64,000 nucleotides of DNA from Macrocybe gigantea (lineage: Eukaryota > Basidiomycota > Agaricomycetes > Agaricales > Callistosporiaceae): NCBI GenBank assembly GCA_011319805.1, contig SJRY01000260.1, positions 186,001-250,000 of the forward strand, read 5' to 3'. Every line of letters starts with the position of its first letter. The first letter of the stretch is position 1. Positions 36,417 through 47,640 of this stretch are shown here, one piece after another. Under the pieces are notes generated by a model. That model saw nothing but the letters and a program-made list of their open reading frames with translations. It was not told the DNA's origin and made no database searches. Both the position numbers and the translations under genes were made by a program.

Positions 36417-39400
36417 TCATGAAGTGCGATTTTTGGTCTTCTTCCCTCTTGTCATGATCCTTTTATCCTGGTTCGCAGTCTTCTTTAGGAAGTGGTCTAG
36501 AGCTTGCTGCGCATTCCCCAGTTCCTTCTCTTTGATCCATGTGTTCTCTTTGTGTCCATATCCTTTCCATTTGACCAGAAATAGCATCCCCTTCCCTTGT
36601 TTCTTCCTTTTTAGGATCTCCTCTATCTCGTACTCTTCTTCATCATTTATGATTTCAGGGGGTGGTGGTGATGGTTGCTCTTGTATCTTGAAATGGGGTC
36701 CTTTGTAAGGCATGAGCAGTGTTTCATTGAACACGGGGTGTATCAGCTGCCATGATGCTGGGAGTTCCAGGTGATATGCCGAGGCTCCTTTCTTTTCAAC
36801 CACCTTGAACGGTCCATATCGGAGTGCCAATAACTTCTTTGATGGTCGATTGACTGTGATATTGGTGGCTTCTAGCCATACTCTATCCCCTTTCTTGTAT
36901 TCACGGGCTGGTCTTCGCCTCGCATCATAATTGTCTTTGGCTCGTGTTTGTGCATACTGCAGCGCAGCATTTGCTTCCTTTCGTATTTGGTTCATTCTTT
37001 TGACGAAGTCCTTTGCTGCGGGGTTATTCCCTTCTGTCGTCTGTGGCTCTCCCTTCCAGGGGTGTATTCCATAGTTGAGGTAGAATGGTGTCTCCTTCAT
37101 TCCCTGGTGTGCTTTGTCATTGTACTGGTACTCTGCGATTGCTATCCATTCTGCCCAATTGTCCTGTAAGTTGTTTGTGAAGCTTCTGAGAAAGGCTTCC
37201 GTTTCTTGGTGGGATCGTTCCGCCTGTCCATCTGTCTGTGGGTGATAGGCCGTTGATAGATTTTGCTTTGTTCTGAGTAATTTTAGAAGTGCTGTCATGA
37301 ATCGCGCTGCGAACTGGGGTCCTCGATCACTGATGATCTTTCGTGGGATTCCATGAAGCCACCACACGTTGTCTCGGTATAGTTGTATGAGACCTTCTGC
37401 TGTGAGTTCGGTCTTTGTGGGAACTAGGTGGATCATCTTGGTCAGGCGGTCTGTGACTGTGGTGATGGCATTAAAGCCATTCGAGCTGGGTAGTGGTCCT
37501 ATGAGATCTACTCCGATATCTTCCCATGGTTGCTGTGGGACTTCGTGTGGGTGCAGGGTGTGTGTTTCTTTTGTCGGATGATTTTGTTTCACTGACATGT
37601 TTCGCATCCATTGACATACTTCTTGATGTCCGTTAGCATTGATGGCCACCAATAGGTGTGGCTTATGAGCTCGTGCATGCGGTATTGCCCTGGGTGTCCT
37701 CCGATGGGTGTGTCGTGGTGTTCAAACATGATGTTTTCCTTCAGTTTGTTGTCTGGAGGAACATAGATTTTTCCTCCTACGTATATGATGTGGTCATCTT
37801 CTGTGAACCAGTGTGGTTTTTCCTTCAGTCCTGTTGTTATGATCGTCTCCCTTCATGTGCATTGTCGAATTTGTTCTATCCTTGAAGATTTGATCATCGT
37901 AATTCCTCTTGTTTGTATTGTTTCATTATTTTCTGCTTCTTCTTTCCGTGGGTGTTCGTCCTCGAACATCATAAATTCGAAGTCTCATTCATTATTCTCT
38001 TCCAGATGTCGAATGAATGCTGCTTCTTTGATCATTTGTATGTTGTCCTTCTCTGCTAGGTTTTCTTCATATCCTACCATCTGTGACAGGACATCTGCTT
38101 TTCCATTCGCCTTTCCTGGTACGTGTCGTAGTTCATAGTCATATTCCTGTAATTTCAGGTACCAGCCAATCTGTCTCGAATTGAGTCACTGTGGCTTCCA
38201 GAAGTATGATAGGTTTTTGTGATCCGTCAATATTTCGAACTTCTCTCGAGCTTCGAGGAGGTATTGTCTCCATGTCTTTAGTGCGACCATTATCGCAAGA
38301 AGTTCCTTGTCGTAGATTTCATAGTTTTGTTCTGCTGGGGTCATGCATCTCGAAATGAATGCGATCAGATGCCATAGTCCTTTCTGCTGTTGTGATAGTA
38401 CCACTCCAATGGCATATCCTGAGGCATCCATTTTGACTCGGAATTTTCCTTCTGTTTGTGGTAGTGCTAGAATGGGTGCTGAGGTTATATGTCAGATCAG
38501 CTCTTTGAAAGCGTCCTGTTGCTTGTCTGTCCACTGGAATGCTTTGTTTCCAGTCAACTCCATCAGGGGTTTAGTGACCTTTGCATATCCCTTGATGAAT
38601 CGTCGGTAAAAGTTCGTGAATCCTAAGAACTTTTGTAGTTCTTTCTTTGTCTTTGGGGTTGGCCAGGATTGTACGGCTGTGATCTTTTCTGGTTCCATTT
38701 CTACCTTCCCTTCTCCTATGATGTATCCTAGTACTGGGACTTTTGATGATTCCCAGATGCATTTCGGTCCTTTGATGAACAGGTCATTCTTGTTCAGTAT
38801 TTCCATAACTTCTATGGTGTTCTTTTGGAGTTCCTCTCATGTTCGTCTGATGATTATGATGTCATCCATATAGATTATGCACATTCTTCTTTGTATTTGG
38901 TCTTGGAAGAGGCTCACTATCATTCGGCTAAAAGTGCCTGGTGCGTTGCACTGCCCAAAATACATGACTGTCAGTTCGAAGAGTCCTCTTGCTGGTAGGA
39001 AGGCTGCCTTCCATTCGTCTCCTTTCCAGATGCGCATGTTATTGTATCCCCAGATAATATCGATCTTGCTAAAGTACTTTGCTCCTTGTAATATGTCAAG
39101 GAGCTCACTGATGCATGGTAGTGGGAACTTGTCCTTGACCATATATTTGTTTATCTCCCGGTAGTCTTGGATGAGTCGTTTGCTTCCATCCTTCTTGTTG
39201 CGAAAGAAGCAGGGTGCTGCGTAAGGCGATTTCGATGGGCGTATTTTTCCTATTCGTAATCCTTCTTCAATGAAGGCATCTAGTTCCTCTAGTTCTTTCT
39301 GTGTCATCGGATAAACCTTGCTCGGTATCATTTTGGGTGCATCCTTCGTTAAGTTTATTTCATGGTCCCATTCTTTGTAGTCTGGTAAGCGATCAAAGTT

Positions 39401-40022
39401 CTTCTCCTTGAAGAGGTGTTTGAATCTGATCAGATATGGGGGTATCTGGGTTCCTGTCTTGTCGCTGGCTGTGGTTTTCGCTGGTTCAGCCACCTTCTGT
39501 ATCTTAATCGTCTGGTGGTTTATTTTGCACGTTTTAGGGCATCTGTCGAAGACAACTTCTCCTGTCCTCCATTTGATTGTTGGGTTGTGGTAGACAAGCC
39601 AGTCATGTCCTAGTAGCATGTCAGTTTTTCCGATGTCGAGTACAATAGCTTCCATGTGCTCCTTGTGTCCTTTAATATCGATGTGGACCTCTGCTACTTG
39701 GTCTGCTGTTTTCTGGTGGTTGGGTGATCCGTCTGCATTTATGATGGGAATCTTCTTGATTCGTCATGTCTTCAGTCCTGTTTTTGCTACTATTATGGTG
39801 TTGATGCAGGTCCTATCCACTCCGCTATCGACTTCCGGTGTTATCGTTGTAATTCCTTTTCGCATTCGTATCCTTGCTGGTACTGCGAGTTCTTTCCTCT
39901 TTGGTGGTTTGTCCCTTGGATGGTTTTCCTTGGTGCTTCAGATCACTTGGCGGGAATGGTGTATTTCAGAGTATGGGATGATCTACATCTGGTATCGAAG
40001 CGAGTCTGTTTCAGTTGTATGA
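36417..40022 (-). pseudogene. Pol of the chromovirus: protease, RT, RNase H, integrase, chromodomain (disrupted)
   Basis: In order along the minus strand: an aspartic protease with DSG (about 39830); reverse transcriptase with GLRIGKIRPSKSPYAAP, FPLPCISELLD and the YMDD box (about 38870); RNase H with KMDASGYAIGVVLSQQ and the DKELLAIMVALKTWR segment (38430-38250); integrase with an HHCC finger near 37640-37700, DRGPQFAARFM and the catalytic region to about 36800; and a chromodomain with FLVKWKGYGHKENTW (about 36570). TGA or TAG codons break the frame after the protease, after YMDD, before RNase H and near 38190, several where CGA (Arg) is expected. A one-base shift separates the integrase finger from the catalytic core. 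The chromodomain normally targets insertion to heterochromatin. Confidence 0.9.
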
Positions 40023-40040
40023 GTCGCGATTTAGCACCTC

Positions 40041-41183
40041 TTAGTCGGACCCTTCGGCAAAACCCTCTTTATCAGAGCTTTCTTCATCCTTGTCTTCTTC
40101 GTCCTCTCCTTCTTCTTCTTTCACTTCTCTGACCTGGGATTTTCCTTTCTTCTTCTTCTTGCAGTTCCGTGCATAGTGTCCCTTTAAGCCACAGTTGAAA
40201 CATGTGACATTTGCTGCTCCTTTTCGTAGTTCCAGGCAGTTTCGTGAGAGGTGTCCTGGTTTATTGCAGTTGAAGCAGTTGTTGCTTCGTACTTTGTTGA
40301 CTTCCATGGCCTGTCCTGCTCCTTGGCTTGGATTTCCGGTCTTGTGCTGATTGCTTGTAAATTCTCCTCTCATCACATTTCTGTGTTTATTGATGTTTCG
40401 TCCAATCACTCGAACTGTCTTGATATATTCATCTCCATCTGTTGGAAGTGTGGAGATCGAGTGTATGGCTTCTGCTGTCCTTTGGTTTAAGCTCTTCTCG
40501 AGTAGAAAACGAGGGGCTGTTCCTGTCATTCCTGCTTTCTCTGTGAGGTCTACGAATTCATCCAGAAATTCATCAATGGATCGGTTTCCTTGTCTGATAT
40601 TGAATAGTTTGCTTCCTGCTTGTGATGGCGACATGACATTGCTGAATCGTGTCTCTATCTCAGTTATGAAGTCGGCCCATGTGCTTTGGTTGGTAGTGGT
40701 GTCAATCTTCTTTGACGCCCAGTAGGCTCCGGGTCCGTCGGTCATTCTAGACAGGACCGCTCTGATCTTCTATGTGTCCATGAGGTCTCCATGTGCGGTT
40801 ATGTAAAGTTTCATCTTCCTCCACCAAATATCAAAGGACGTTCGATCTCCTATAAAGGATTTCGGATCAGCAATGATTCCCTTGTATTCTGTCGTCATCC
40901 TTTGGGGGGTTTCTTCGTCATTCTCTTGGTCTTGGTTTTCCTGTTCCTGGATCTGTTGTTCTTGGGTCTGCTGTGCTTGTACTTGGGCTTGCTGTTCTTG
41001 GAGCTGTTTCTGTCTTCGCTCCTCTCTCTGTTCTTTCCAGTAGTCTAGGTCGACTCCTGCGATTTTACAAGCTTGTTCAAAATCGGCCCACTCTGCGGCA
41101 GTCAGTCTGTTTGTCTTTGGTAATCCTTTTTGCTCCCTCCACCAATAGTATTCGTCCCAGTCGCTGTTGCTTACTTTTGCCAC
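40041..41183 (-). pseudogene. Gag of the chromovirus (one in-frame stop)
   Basis: The N-terminal part begins MAKVSNSDWDEYYWWREQKG, followed by a Gln-rich linker. The capsid-like retrotransposon Gag region includes DRTSFDIWWRKMKLYITAHG, a TAG stop at about 40770-40772, then [20 protein letters not shown]. The C-terminus carries two CCHC zinc knuckles, [14 protein letters not shown] and [14 protein letters not shown], and an acidic tail. The TAG sits where CAG (Gln) would be natural, implying a C-to-T change. Gag would package the element RNA in cytoplasmic particles. Confidence 0.9.
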
Positions 41184-41375
41184 AGTGGTGCGATTCTTTC
41201 CTTATGCAGTGCTTCAGCAGATTGATCCTCTGAAGGGGTTCGGTGGTTTCGTTCCTGTGTGTCCTTGACTCTGGTGTCGTTCTCATTGGTTCTGTCATAT
41301 GCTCTGTGTGTCGTGCCCTCTCTGTATCAGTATGTCTTCCTCCTGTGTTCGGTGATTATAGTTCTTGATCTGTTG

Positions 41376-41708
41376 TCACCTAAAGTCTTGGGCTTGTGTT
41401 CGTTCTTCTCTCGTTTTCTTGCGGATGGGTTCGTCCTCTTCTTCGGCAAGAAGATTCTGGTCTGACCACAGCTCTTCTGGGCTTATCCTGTATTCTCCTT
41501 CTAGGAAGAGTTCTGCAATGAGTTGTGCTGCTCCTTCACTGAGGATCTCAGCAGGCTCGTCTGTGGTGGTGAAGGCAAACTCTCTCAGAAATGCCTGCTC
41601 TTCATCGTCACTGCTTGGTGTAGGCATGCACTCTCTCTTTCGTTTGTTTGGATTGCTGGTGTCTCTGCGGGTGGTGTGGACTGTCTCTGCGAATGGTGTG
41701 GACTGCAA
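41376..41708 (-). CDS. Short acidic open frame upstream of gag in the chromovirus
   Basis: A 110-codon frame between the 5' LTR and gag. It reads NPNKRKRECMPTPSSDDEEQ and EPAEILSEGAAQLIAELFLE, and ends in a basic KKTREERTQ segment. It could be the N-terminal part of Gag, since chromovirus leaders are usually short, or a small accessory frame. No domain recognised. Confidence 0.35.
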   Translation of the reverse strand: MQSTPFAETVHTTRRDTSNPNKRKRECMPTPSSDDEEQAFLREFAFTTTDEPAEILSEGAAQLIAELFLEGEYRISPEELWSDQNLLAEEEDEPIRKKTREERTQAQDFR

Positions 41709-41851
41709 TGCCTGGTCTACTTCTCTGAGCCAAGTACTCTTGTCGCTTGTGCTAGTGCTCGCTGGGTCGGCAACCGCTTATCATCGAATGTTGATCAAGT
41801 CTTTGATAAAGCGTGACGTGGTGTGTGTGTGAGTCTGAGCGAGTCTCGACA

Positions 41852-41862
41852 AGGCTTAATAT
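41852..41862 (-). promoter_or_regulatory. Primer binding site complementary to the element's own LTR (self-priming type)
   Basis: In element sense the site reads ATATTAAGCCT, starting two bases after the LTR end. It is exactly complementary to AGGCTTAATAT at 41950-41940 in the LTR, located where the transcript should start. There is no TGG-initial match to a tRNA 3' end. Tf1/sushi-type elements prime this way, using an 11-nt 5' end of their RNA. Confidence 0.75.
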
Positions 41863-41864
41863 CT

Positions 41865-42184
41865 TGTTAGGCTAGACGAATCTCAGAAGGACTCGGGCAG
41901 ACTAAGTGTGAGAGTGGTCTTGAGATGATGGCAAAAGGAATATTAAGCCTAGTGCTACTGGTACATCTGGGAGTCCTTATATACATTACAGTACTCGAGC
42001 ACGGACCATGGGCTGCACAATACTGTGGACTGCAGATGAGTAAGACTGGAAGGAGATGACTCAGGATGACTAGGGAAGTGGGATGACTCGATGGCTGCAC
42101 GCTGCGCAGCATGACAGGGGAGATAAGGGATGTGGGAAAGATAAGATAAGAAAATGAATGGTCCTTTGGGCGATGTCTGTAACA
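41865..42184 (-). repeat. 5' LTR of the chromovirus (320 bp)
   Basis: 320 bp, TG...CA termini in element sense. A TATA box TATATAAG on the minus strand spans 41983-41976. The predicted transcript start at about 41950 lies 33 bases downstream and begins AGGCTTAATAT. It matches 35487-35806 and 46208-46527 closely, with mostly transition differences. Confidence 0.93.
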
Positions 42185-42990
42185 GAAATGGTTAAATTAT
42201 CAGTTTGTATAAGTAACATAGATACATCTGCCCCTCTTCGATAACTGAAACTGTAGGACTTAGTTACCATAGCAAATATGAGGCCAAATGTGACTCTAGC
42301 ATCTGCTTCATGTATCACTGTACTCAGTAAAATAAATGTCAATAGGCCTCGAAGAAAAGCACTGTTGAAGGGGTTAAACACCAAGACAAGGGATCAATGG
42401 CCTCCTTTGATTGCAAAGGCTAGATCTTTATCAAATTCAATGCCCTAACACTTTCTGAAAACATTGTTATTGTCACACTCAAGTACTATGAAGACCACAT
42501 ACCATATTGGTATATTGATGTGCCAGGTGAAATTCAGAATTATATTCAGAGTGAGAGTGCCAGTCAAACCCCATCTCAGGTATGATGAAAATAAATATAA
42601 GATTTCTTTTTTAATGTCTCATTTCTAGCTATGGACTGAGATATTAAAAACTCATCCTACCCCATCTTTCTCTCAAAAGGCCATATACCATATTTGGGCA
42701 ACCAAAACTAGCAAACAATGGCAGCGGAATGCAGATGAGGTTGAGTCCACTTGTAAATTAATACAGGAGGCTTCTACTACTTCAGAAAACCTGGCACCAC
42801 AATATGTGGTTGAACCCATTCCATTGCATGATTGTTATGATTTCCAGATTTATTATTATCTTGATGATGGGCACATGACTCAAGAATCACATGATGAACA
42901 TATAACACAAAGCATAATGCGACAAATAAGATGCAATGTGATGACTCAAGACAACCCTATAACAATGCCGCATCAGTGCTGACTAGGGCA
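42185..42990 (+). pseudogene. Transposon-derived plus-strand gene, right part
   Basis: Resumes the frame interrupted at 35486. Later sequence reads IVIVTLKYYEDHIPYWYIDV and PGEIQNYIQSESASQTPSQ. A GT-AG intron (about 42578-42628) follows, then LWTEILKTHPTPSFSQKAIY and WATKTSKQWQRNADEVES. Such sequence precedes the MULE transposase domain in basidiomycete elements, as far as I recall; treat that as a weak assignment. No catalytic domain remains. Confidence 0.45.
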
Positions 42991-42999
42991 TAGGGCTAT

Positions 43000-44186
43000 T
43001 ACGCAGCATCTGCAGAACACCATGAGGAGCATAGCAGGATCCTTACTCATTCAACTTAGGGTAGAGGGTTGCACACAACATGAGGATAGCATAGTTGTGG
43101 TCCGTGCTCGGATATCGTAATGTATAAATAGTGAAATCATGTATAGTGGAATCCAGCTTCGAGCTGGCTTATAATAGTATTCATATCCCTGCCTCTCATC
43201 TCTGACTAAACCAAGAGTGACCTGCATGCAGAATAAGTTTTGCATAGCAAAAGCTCGAAGCTAGCCCTTGCGCACCTCACTACTTTACTCTCTCCACTGC
43301 CCTTCCTTCATTGCCTGACAGCCTCAAGTGCTGTGTGACCAAAGGAATCTGCTGCATCGTCATACCTCTTCACTCTACCATTACTAACATTTCAATCTTC
43401 AACCACTACTCCCCACCCTATACCAACCTATATATCAGTCTCTGTCAGAGGTCATTGCTCATAGTACTTGGACATATGACAGGACTAAGAGTAATGTTGA
43501 GTCTGACTCTGTCTGAATCGAGTATCAAAGGGCTGTGCTAGGGTAATCCTCAGTGAGCCCTACCATGCATCTAACCAGATAGTTTGTTGACCTGGGATGT
43601 ACCTCAGCAAGAGAGACAGGAGGACTTGGACATGTGGATAGTCCCTATTCACTGACCACTTTCTCAAATACGCCCTTGAAGATCATTGTTGGAAACAAGT
43701 GTTGACCTGAAATGAAAAAGGAATTGCCAGACTGCTGGGACTTCTGACAAAGAAACCTTCCTAGACTGCTGTTTGGGGCATCTTCATTGCAATGGAGATT
43801 CGAGCTGACCCATCCATAGTTCAACAGGCACCCATCCCCTTTCCTGGACCCAACTAAAGCAGGAGTTGATGGTCACACACCGCCTGCATGGTACTAATTG
43901 ACTACTCTATTGGACAAAACTGCCCTGTTACTAACCTTTCCTCTTTCCATACATGAATCTGCCACAACCCCCTTTACCAATGATATATCAGTTACACTCT
44001 CATCTAAAAGAACCTTCACCTCTGAAACCACGTAGTCGAGGTCGAGTATGAGTACTGGACAAACTACTACCCCAACCTGTCTCCTCGACACAACCCCTCT
44101 AACTTCATCTGGGACAAAGACCCCCCAGAACTCTATTTCTACCCTCAACTCCTCTGACAAAGAGAAACCCCTGAGCAATACTCATA
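43000..44186. other. Transposon-island sequence without a clear gene; possible old LTR
   Basis: The segment 43050-43270 has a TATA-like stretch (tgtataaatag, near 43120) and ends just ahead of Gypsy-2 coding sequence, so it may be a decayed LTR or leader of that element. No inverted TG...CA termini or second copy could be confirmed in the window. The remainder is featureless. Confidence 0.35.
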
Positions 44187-47100
44187 ATGGAGCTCATTGC
44201 CACCCTCTTTGCTTTCATTACCATCATCCTCACAATCCTATTCGCTGCAAACCCTCTTGCCCTGGCCTGGGGCACCTTCTGGAACAACCCTCAGCAGGCT
44301 GAACAGGTACAGAATGCAATACAGACTTTGGTTGATGCAATCAAAGAAGAATTAGATTTGGGCAAGAAGCCCAAAAGAATGAAATCGGAACCGCTGGATC
44401 CATATAAAGGGGATTCCGGTTTAATTAGAAGTTGGCTTCAATGAATGGAAGTCTACTTCGACAAGGAGGAAATTACTAACAAATGGGATATAATAACCTA
44501 TGCATTGCAACAGATCATAGGAGGCAAGGTCGAACGTGCACAGAATTGGGTGGACTCCAAGCTACAAGAGTAGCTTGAGTTCAAAACAGAATTAAACAGA
44601 TGTAGGCAGGAATTTGGAAATCATTCCACCTACAATGACTGGAAACATAGCTGCATTATTATGCCGGCAATGGCTAACACTCCAGAAGTCAGAACAGACC
44701 CCTTGGACATCTTCCACTATTCAAGAATTGGGAGAACTTCAAGGTGGAAGCCCGAGAGTTCTTCATGACTATGGAAACTTGGAACAATGTGATTATTCAG
44801 ATCAAAGAACTGTCACAGTGACGATGACTAGCCAAGGACTATATTGTTGAATTCCAGAGCTGGGCTCCCTTGACAAAATACAATGATATCGCTCTTATTG
44901 ATATTTTCAAACATGGACTCGACCAGGTGCTTGGACGACATATCATCAAACTAGGAAATGTCTATAAGGAGGATATTGACTGGTGGTACAAACATGCAAC
45001 AGAACTGGACTGATAATATTGCCAGGCCCAGAAGGAATTCAGTATGAAGGAGCGATTCGCTCCCAAGCAAACTCAGAAATCAGCTCAGGGAACTATGGTG
45101 CCTAAGGAGCAAACTCCAGCACTAGCAACTGGTAATGCTCAAGGACAGCCTGACCCCAATGCCATGGATGTCAACCAGATGAGGCACAAAGGCCGCTGCT
45201 TCTAGTGCAGACAGAAGGGACACATCGGACATAACTGCCTGACAAACCCCTGGCCAAAATATGTTATAAGAAATGTAGAGATGCAGGATGAGACTACTGC
45301 CACCACTAAGACTGAAGAGCTCAAACAGGGTTTTCAATAGAGCTGGGAAGAAGCACTACTTCACTGGCTGACTATGTATTGTCAAATATTAATATAAGAG
45401 ACATTCCTGATCTTAAAGAATATTTTGAACAAGAAGGTGCATGAGAGTTCGGTCTCGTAAAAGGATATACCCTACCCTGGGTGGCTCAACAGATCTATCA
45501 GCAGGACAAGTCTAAAGTGTACTTGATCCTTAAGGCATGGACAGACCAATTGCAACAGAAGGACATCTCCCTGGAAAGACTCCAAGAGATCAATCAGATG
45601 AATGATCACGATGCTCTCCACACACTGCTTGACCTCAGACAAAAGCCATGATTCATCAGAGGCAGCAACGGAAATCAGATGGATGTACCTTTAATGATTA
45701 CAACCTTGGATACTGGACAGACATACAGCATAAAAGCTTTGCTTGACACAGGATGCACTGGATCCTGCATAGACCAGAAGTTTGTTAAGGAAAAGGAAAT
45801 CAATATAAAGAGATATCCTATTCCTATCCCAGTCCACAATACAGATGGAATCCATAACATGGTGGGTGACATATGAGAATATATTGAATTAAGAGTCCAG
45901 GTCCAAGATCATGTCAAGTGAATGGTCTTCTCAGTTACTGAACTTGGAAAGGGCCAGATCTTCATTGGTTATGAGTGGGTAAAGCATCACAACCCTCGGA
46001 TCAATTGGAGGACAGAAAAGATCATGTTCAACTGATGCTCTGAAGAGTGTCAGCAGATTGTCCGAATGGGAAACTCCAAAGATGATGATACCTCTACTGA
46101 GACAAATGAGGTAGATTTTGAAAACAGAGAGAAACTCTTGATGATCGACATGAACCAAGAGTTCCATCTTAGAGCTTTCCAGACAATGGCTTCCAAACTG
46201 GCAGAAGTATTAGGCTAGATGAATCTCAAAAGGACTCAGGCAGACTAAGTGTGAGAGTGGTCTTGAGATGATGGCAAAAGGAATATTAAGCCTAGTGCTA
46301 CTGGTACATCTGGGAGTCCTTATATACATTACAGTACTCGAGCACAGACCATAGGCTACACAATGCTGTAGACTGCGGATGAGTAAGACTGGAAGGAGAT
46401 GACTCAGGATGACTAGGAAAGTGAAATGACTCGATGACTGCACACTGTGCAGCATGATGGGGAGGATAAGGGATATGGGAAAGATAAGATAAGAAATTGA
46501 ATGGTCCTTTGGGCGACATCTGTAACAGAAAGCAATGGCAAAAGTGACAAAGGCAAAAACCTTTGAGGAAATTGTACCAGAAGAATACTACTATTTCAAG
46601 GATTCAGTGTTCAGAAAAGAGTCGTTCAACAAACTACCACCATAACGACCTTGGGACCATGTGATCAAACTCATTCCAGGAGCTAAACTCCAGGATTGCA
46701 AAGTCTATCCTTGATGCTAGATGAACAGAAACAGTTGGATGCCTTTTTAGATGAAAATCTAAACACCGGATGAATTAGACCATCGAAATTGCCAATGGCC
46801 TCGCCTTTCTTCTTCATAAAAAAGAAGGATGGATTCCTACAACCTGTGCAAGACTATCAGAAGTTAAATAACATGATGATAAAGAACAAGTACCTGCTCC
46901 CCCTGATCCAAAAGCTAATCGACAAACTGAAGGGAGTGAAGTTCTTTACAAAACTCGATATCCAATAGGGATATAATAATGTCCGCATGAAAGAAGGTGA
47001 CGAATGGAAAGCCATGTTTTGGACAAACTGGGGAATGTTCGAACCCCTGGTCATGTTCTTCAGACTAACAAATTCACCGGCTACCTTCCAAACTATGATG

Positions 47101-47640
47101 AATATGATTTTCAAAGATGAAATCGATCAAGGACATGTAGTCATCTACATGGACATCATTCTAATCTTCAATAAAGATTTGAATGAACACAGATGACTTG
47201 TTCAGTGTGTGTTGGAAAAGCTAAAAAACAATAAGCTTTACCTGAAACCTGAGAAATGCTCATTCCATCAGCTGGAAGTAGAATACCTTGGAATGATCAT
47301 CTCAGAAAACAGTATTAAGATGGATCCCATAAAAGTCGAAGGTGTCAAAGGATGGCTGAAACCCACCTGTAAAAGGGACGTCCAGCAATTTCTAGGCTTT
47401 TGTAACTTCATCGAAGGATTCACAAAGATCATGAAACCCTTGACAGAGCTAACTGGAAAAGCCAACTGGATGTGGAGGAAAGCCCAAGACAATGCATTTG
47501 ATGGACTAAAAAATCAGATCTGTTCAGCACTGATCATCACGATGCCCCAAGATGATGGAAAATTCTGAATGGAAGTCAATGCTTCAAATTATGCAATAGG
47601 AGGCATCCTTTCTCAGAAACAATCCAATGGTACCTGGAGA
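44187..47640 (+). mobile_element. Second Ty3/Gypsy element, decayed and 3'-truncated
   Basis: Plus-strand relic. A Gag-like start is near 44187 (IYAL/ITYALQQIIGG region at 44490-44530). A zinc knuckle at 45195-45240 (CRQKGHIGHNC) has its second position converted to TAG. Protease DTG lies near 45745 (LLDTGCTGSCID). The reverse transcriptase spans 46780-47200 with FFIKKKDGFLQPVQDYQKLN and EGDEWKAMFWTNWGMFEPLV. The YMDD box is reduced to YMD-I by a small deletion near 47150. RT/RNase H connection sequence follows to about 47640. Integrase and LTRs are not found. Many stops are explained by C:G to T:A changes. A solo LTR of the first family interrupts it. Confidence 0.85.
46208..46527 (-). repeat. 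Solo LTR of the chromovirus family inside Gypsy-2
   Basis: 320 bp, matching 41865-42184 with scattered transitions, including loss of the terminal G (TATTAG instead of TGTTAG on the plus strand). Flanks are AGAAG and GAAAG, not a perfect 5-bp duplication; the differences are transitions. It separates the protease part from the RT part of Gypsy-2. Confidence 0.88.

Larger units (their letters stand above)
35487..42184 (-). mobile_element. Ty3/Gypsy chromovirus, near full length but inactivated
   Basis: A 6.7-kb element on the minus strand. The LTRs are at 41865-42184 (5') and 35487-35985 (3', enlarged by a tandem duplication), starting TGTTAC and ending AACA in element sense. Insertion produced a 5-bp flank duplication GAAAC/GAAAT. 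The internal order is gag, protease, reverse transcriptase, RNase H, integrase and chromodomain, as in chromoviruses. A primer binding site at 41852-41862 lies two bases inside the 5' LTR. Coding is interrupted by stops in gag, after the protease motif, after the YMDD motif, in RNase H and before the integrase, plus a frameshift in the integrase zinc finger. The copy cannot move by itself. Confidence 0.93.

Noticed and set aside
43050..43270. Candidate LTR with TATA-like motif
   Set aside because: No second copy, no TG...CA ends and no target duplication could be found, so it is not listed as an LTR.
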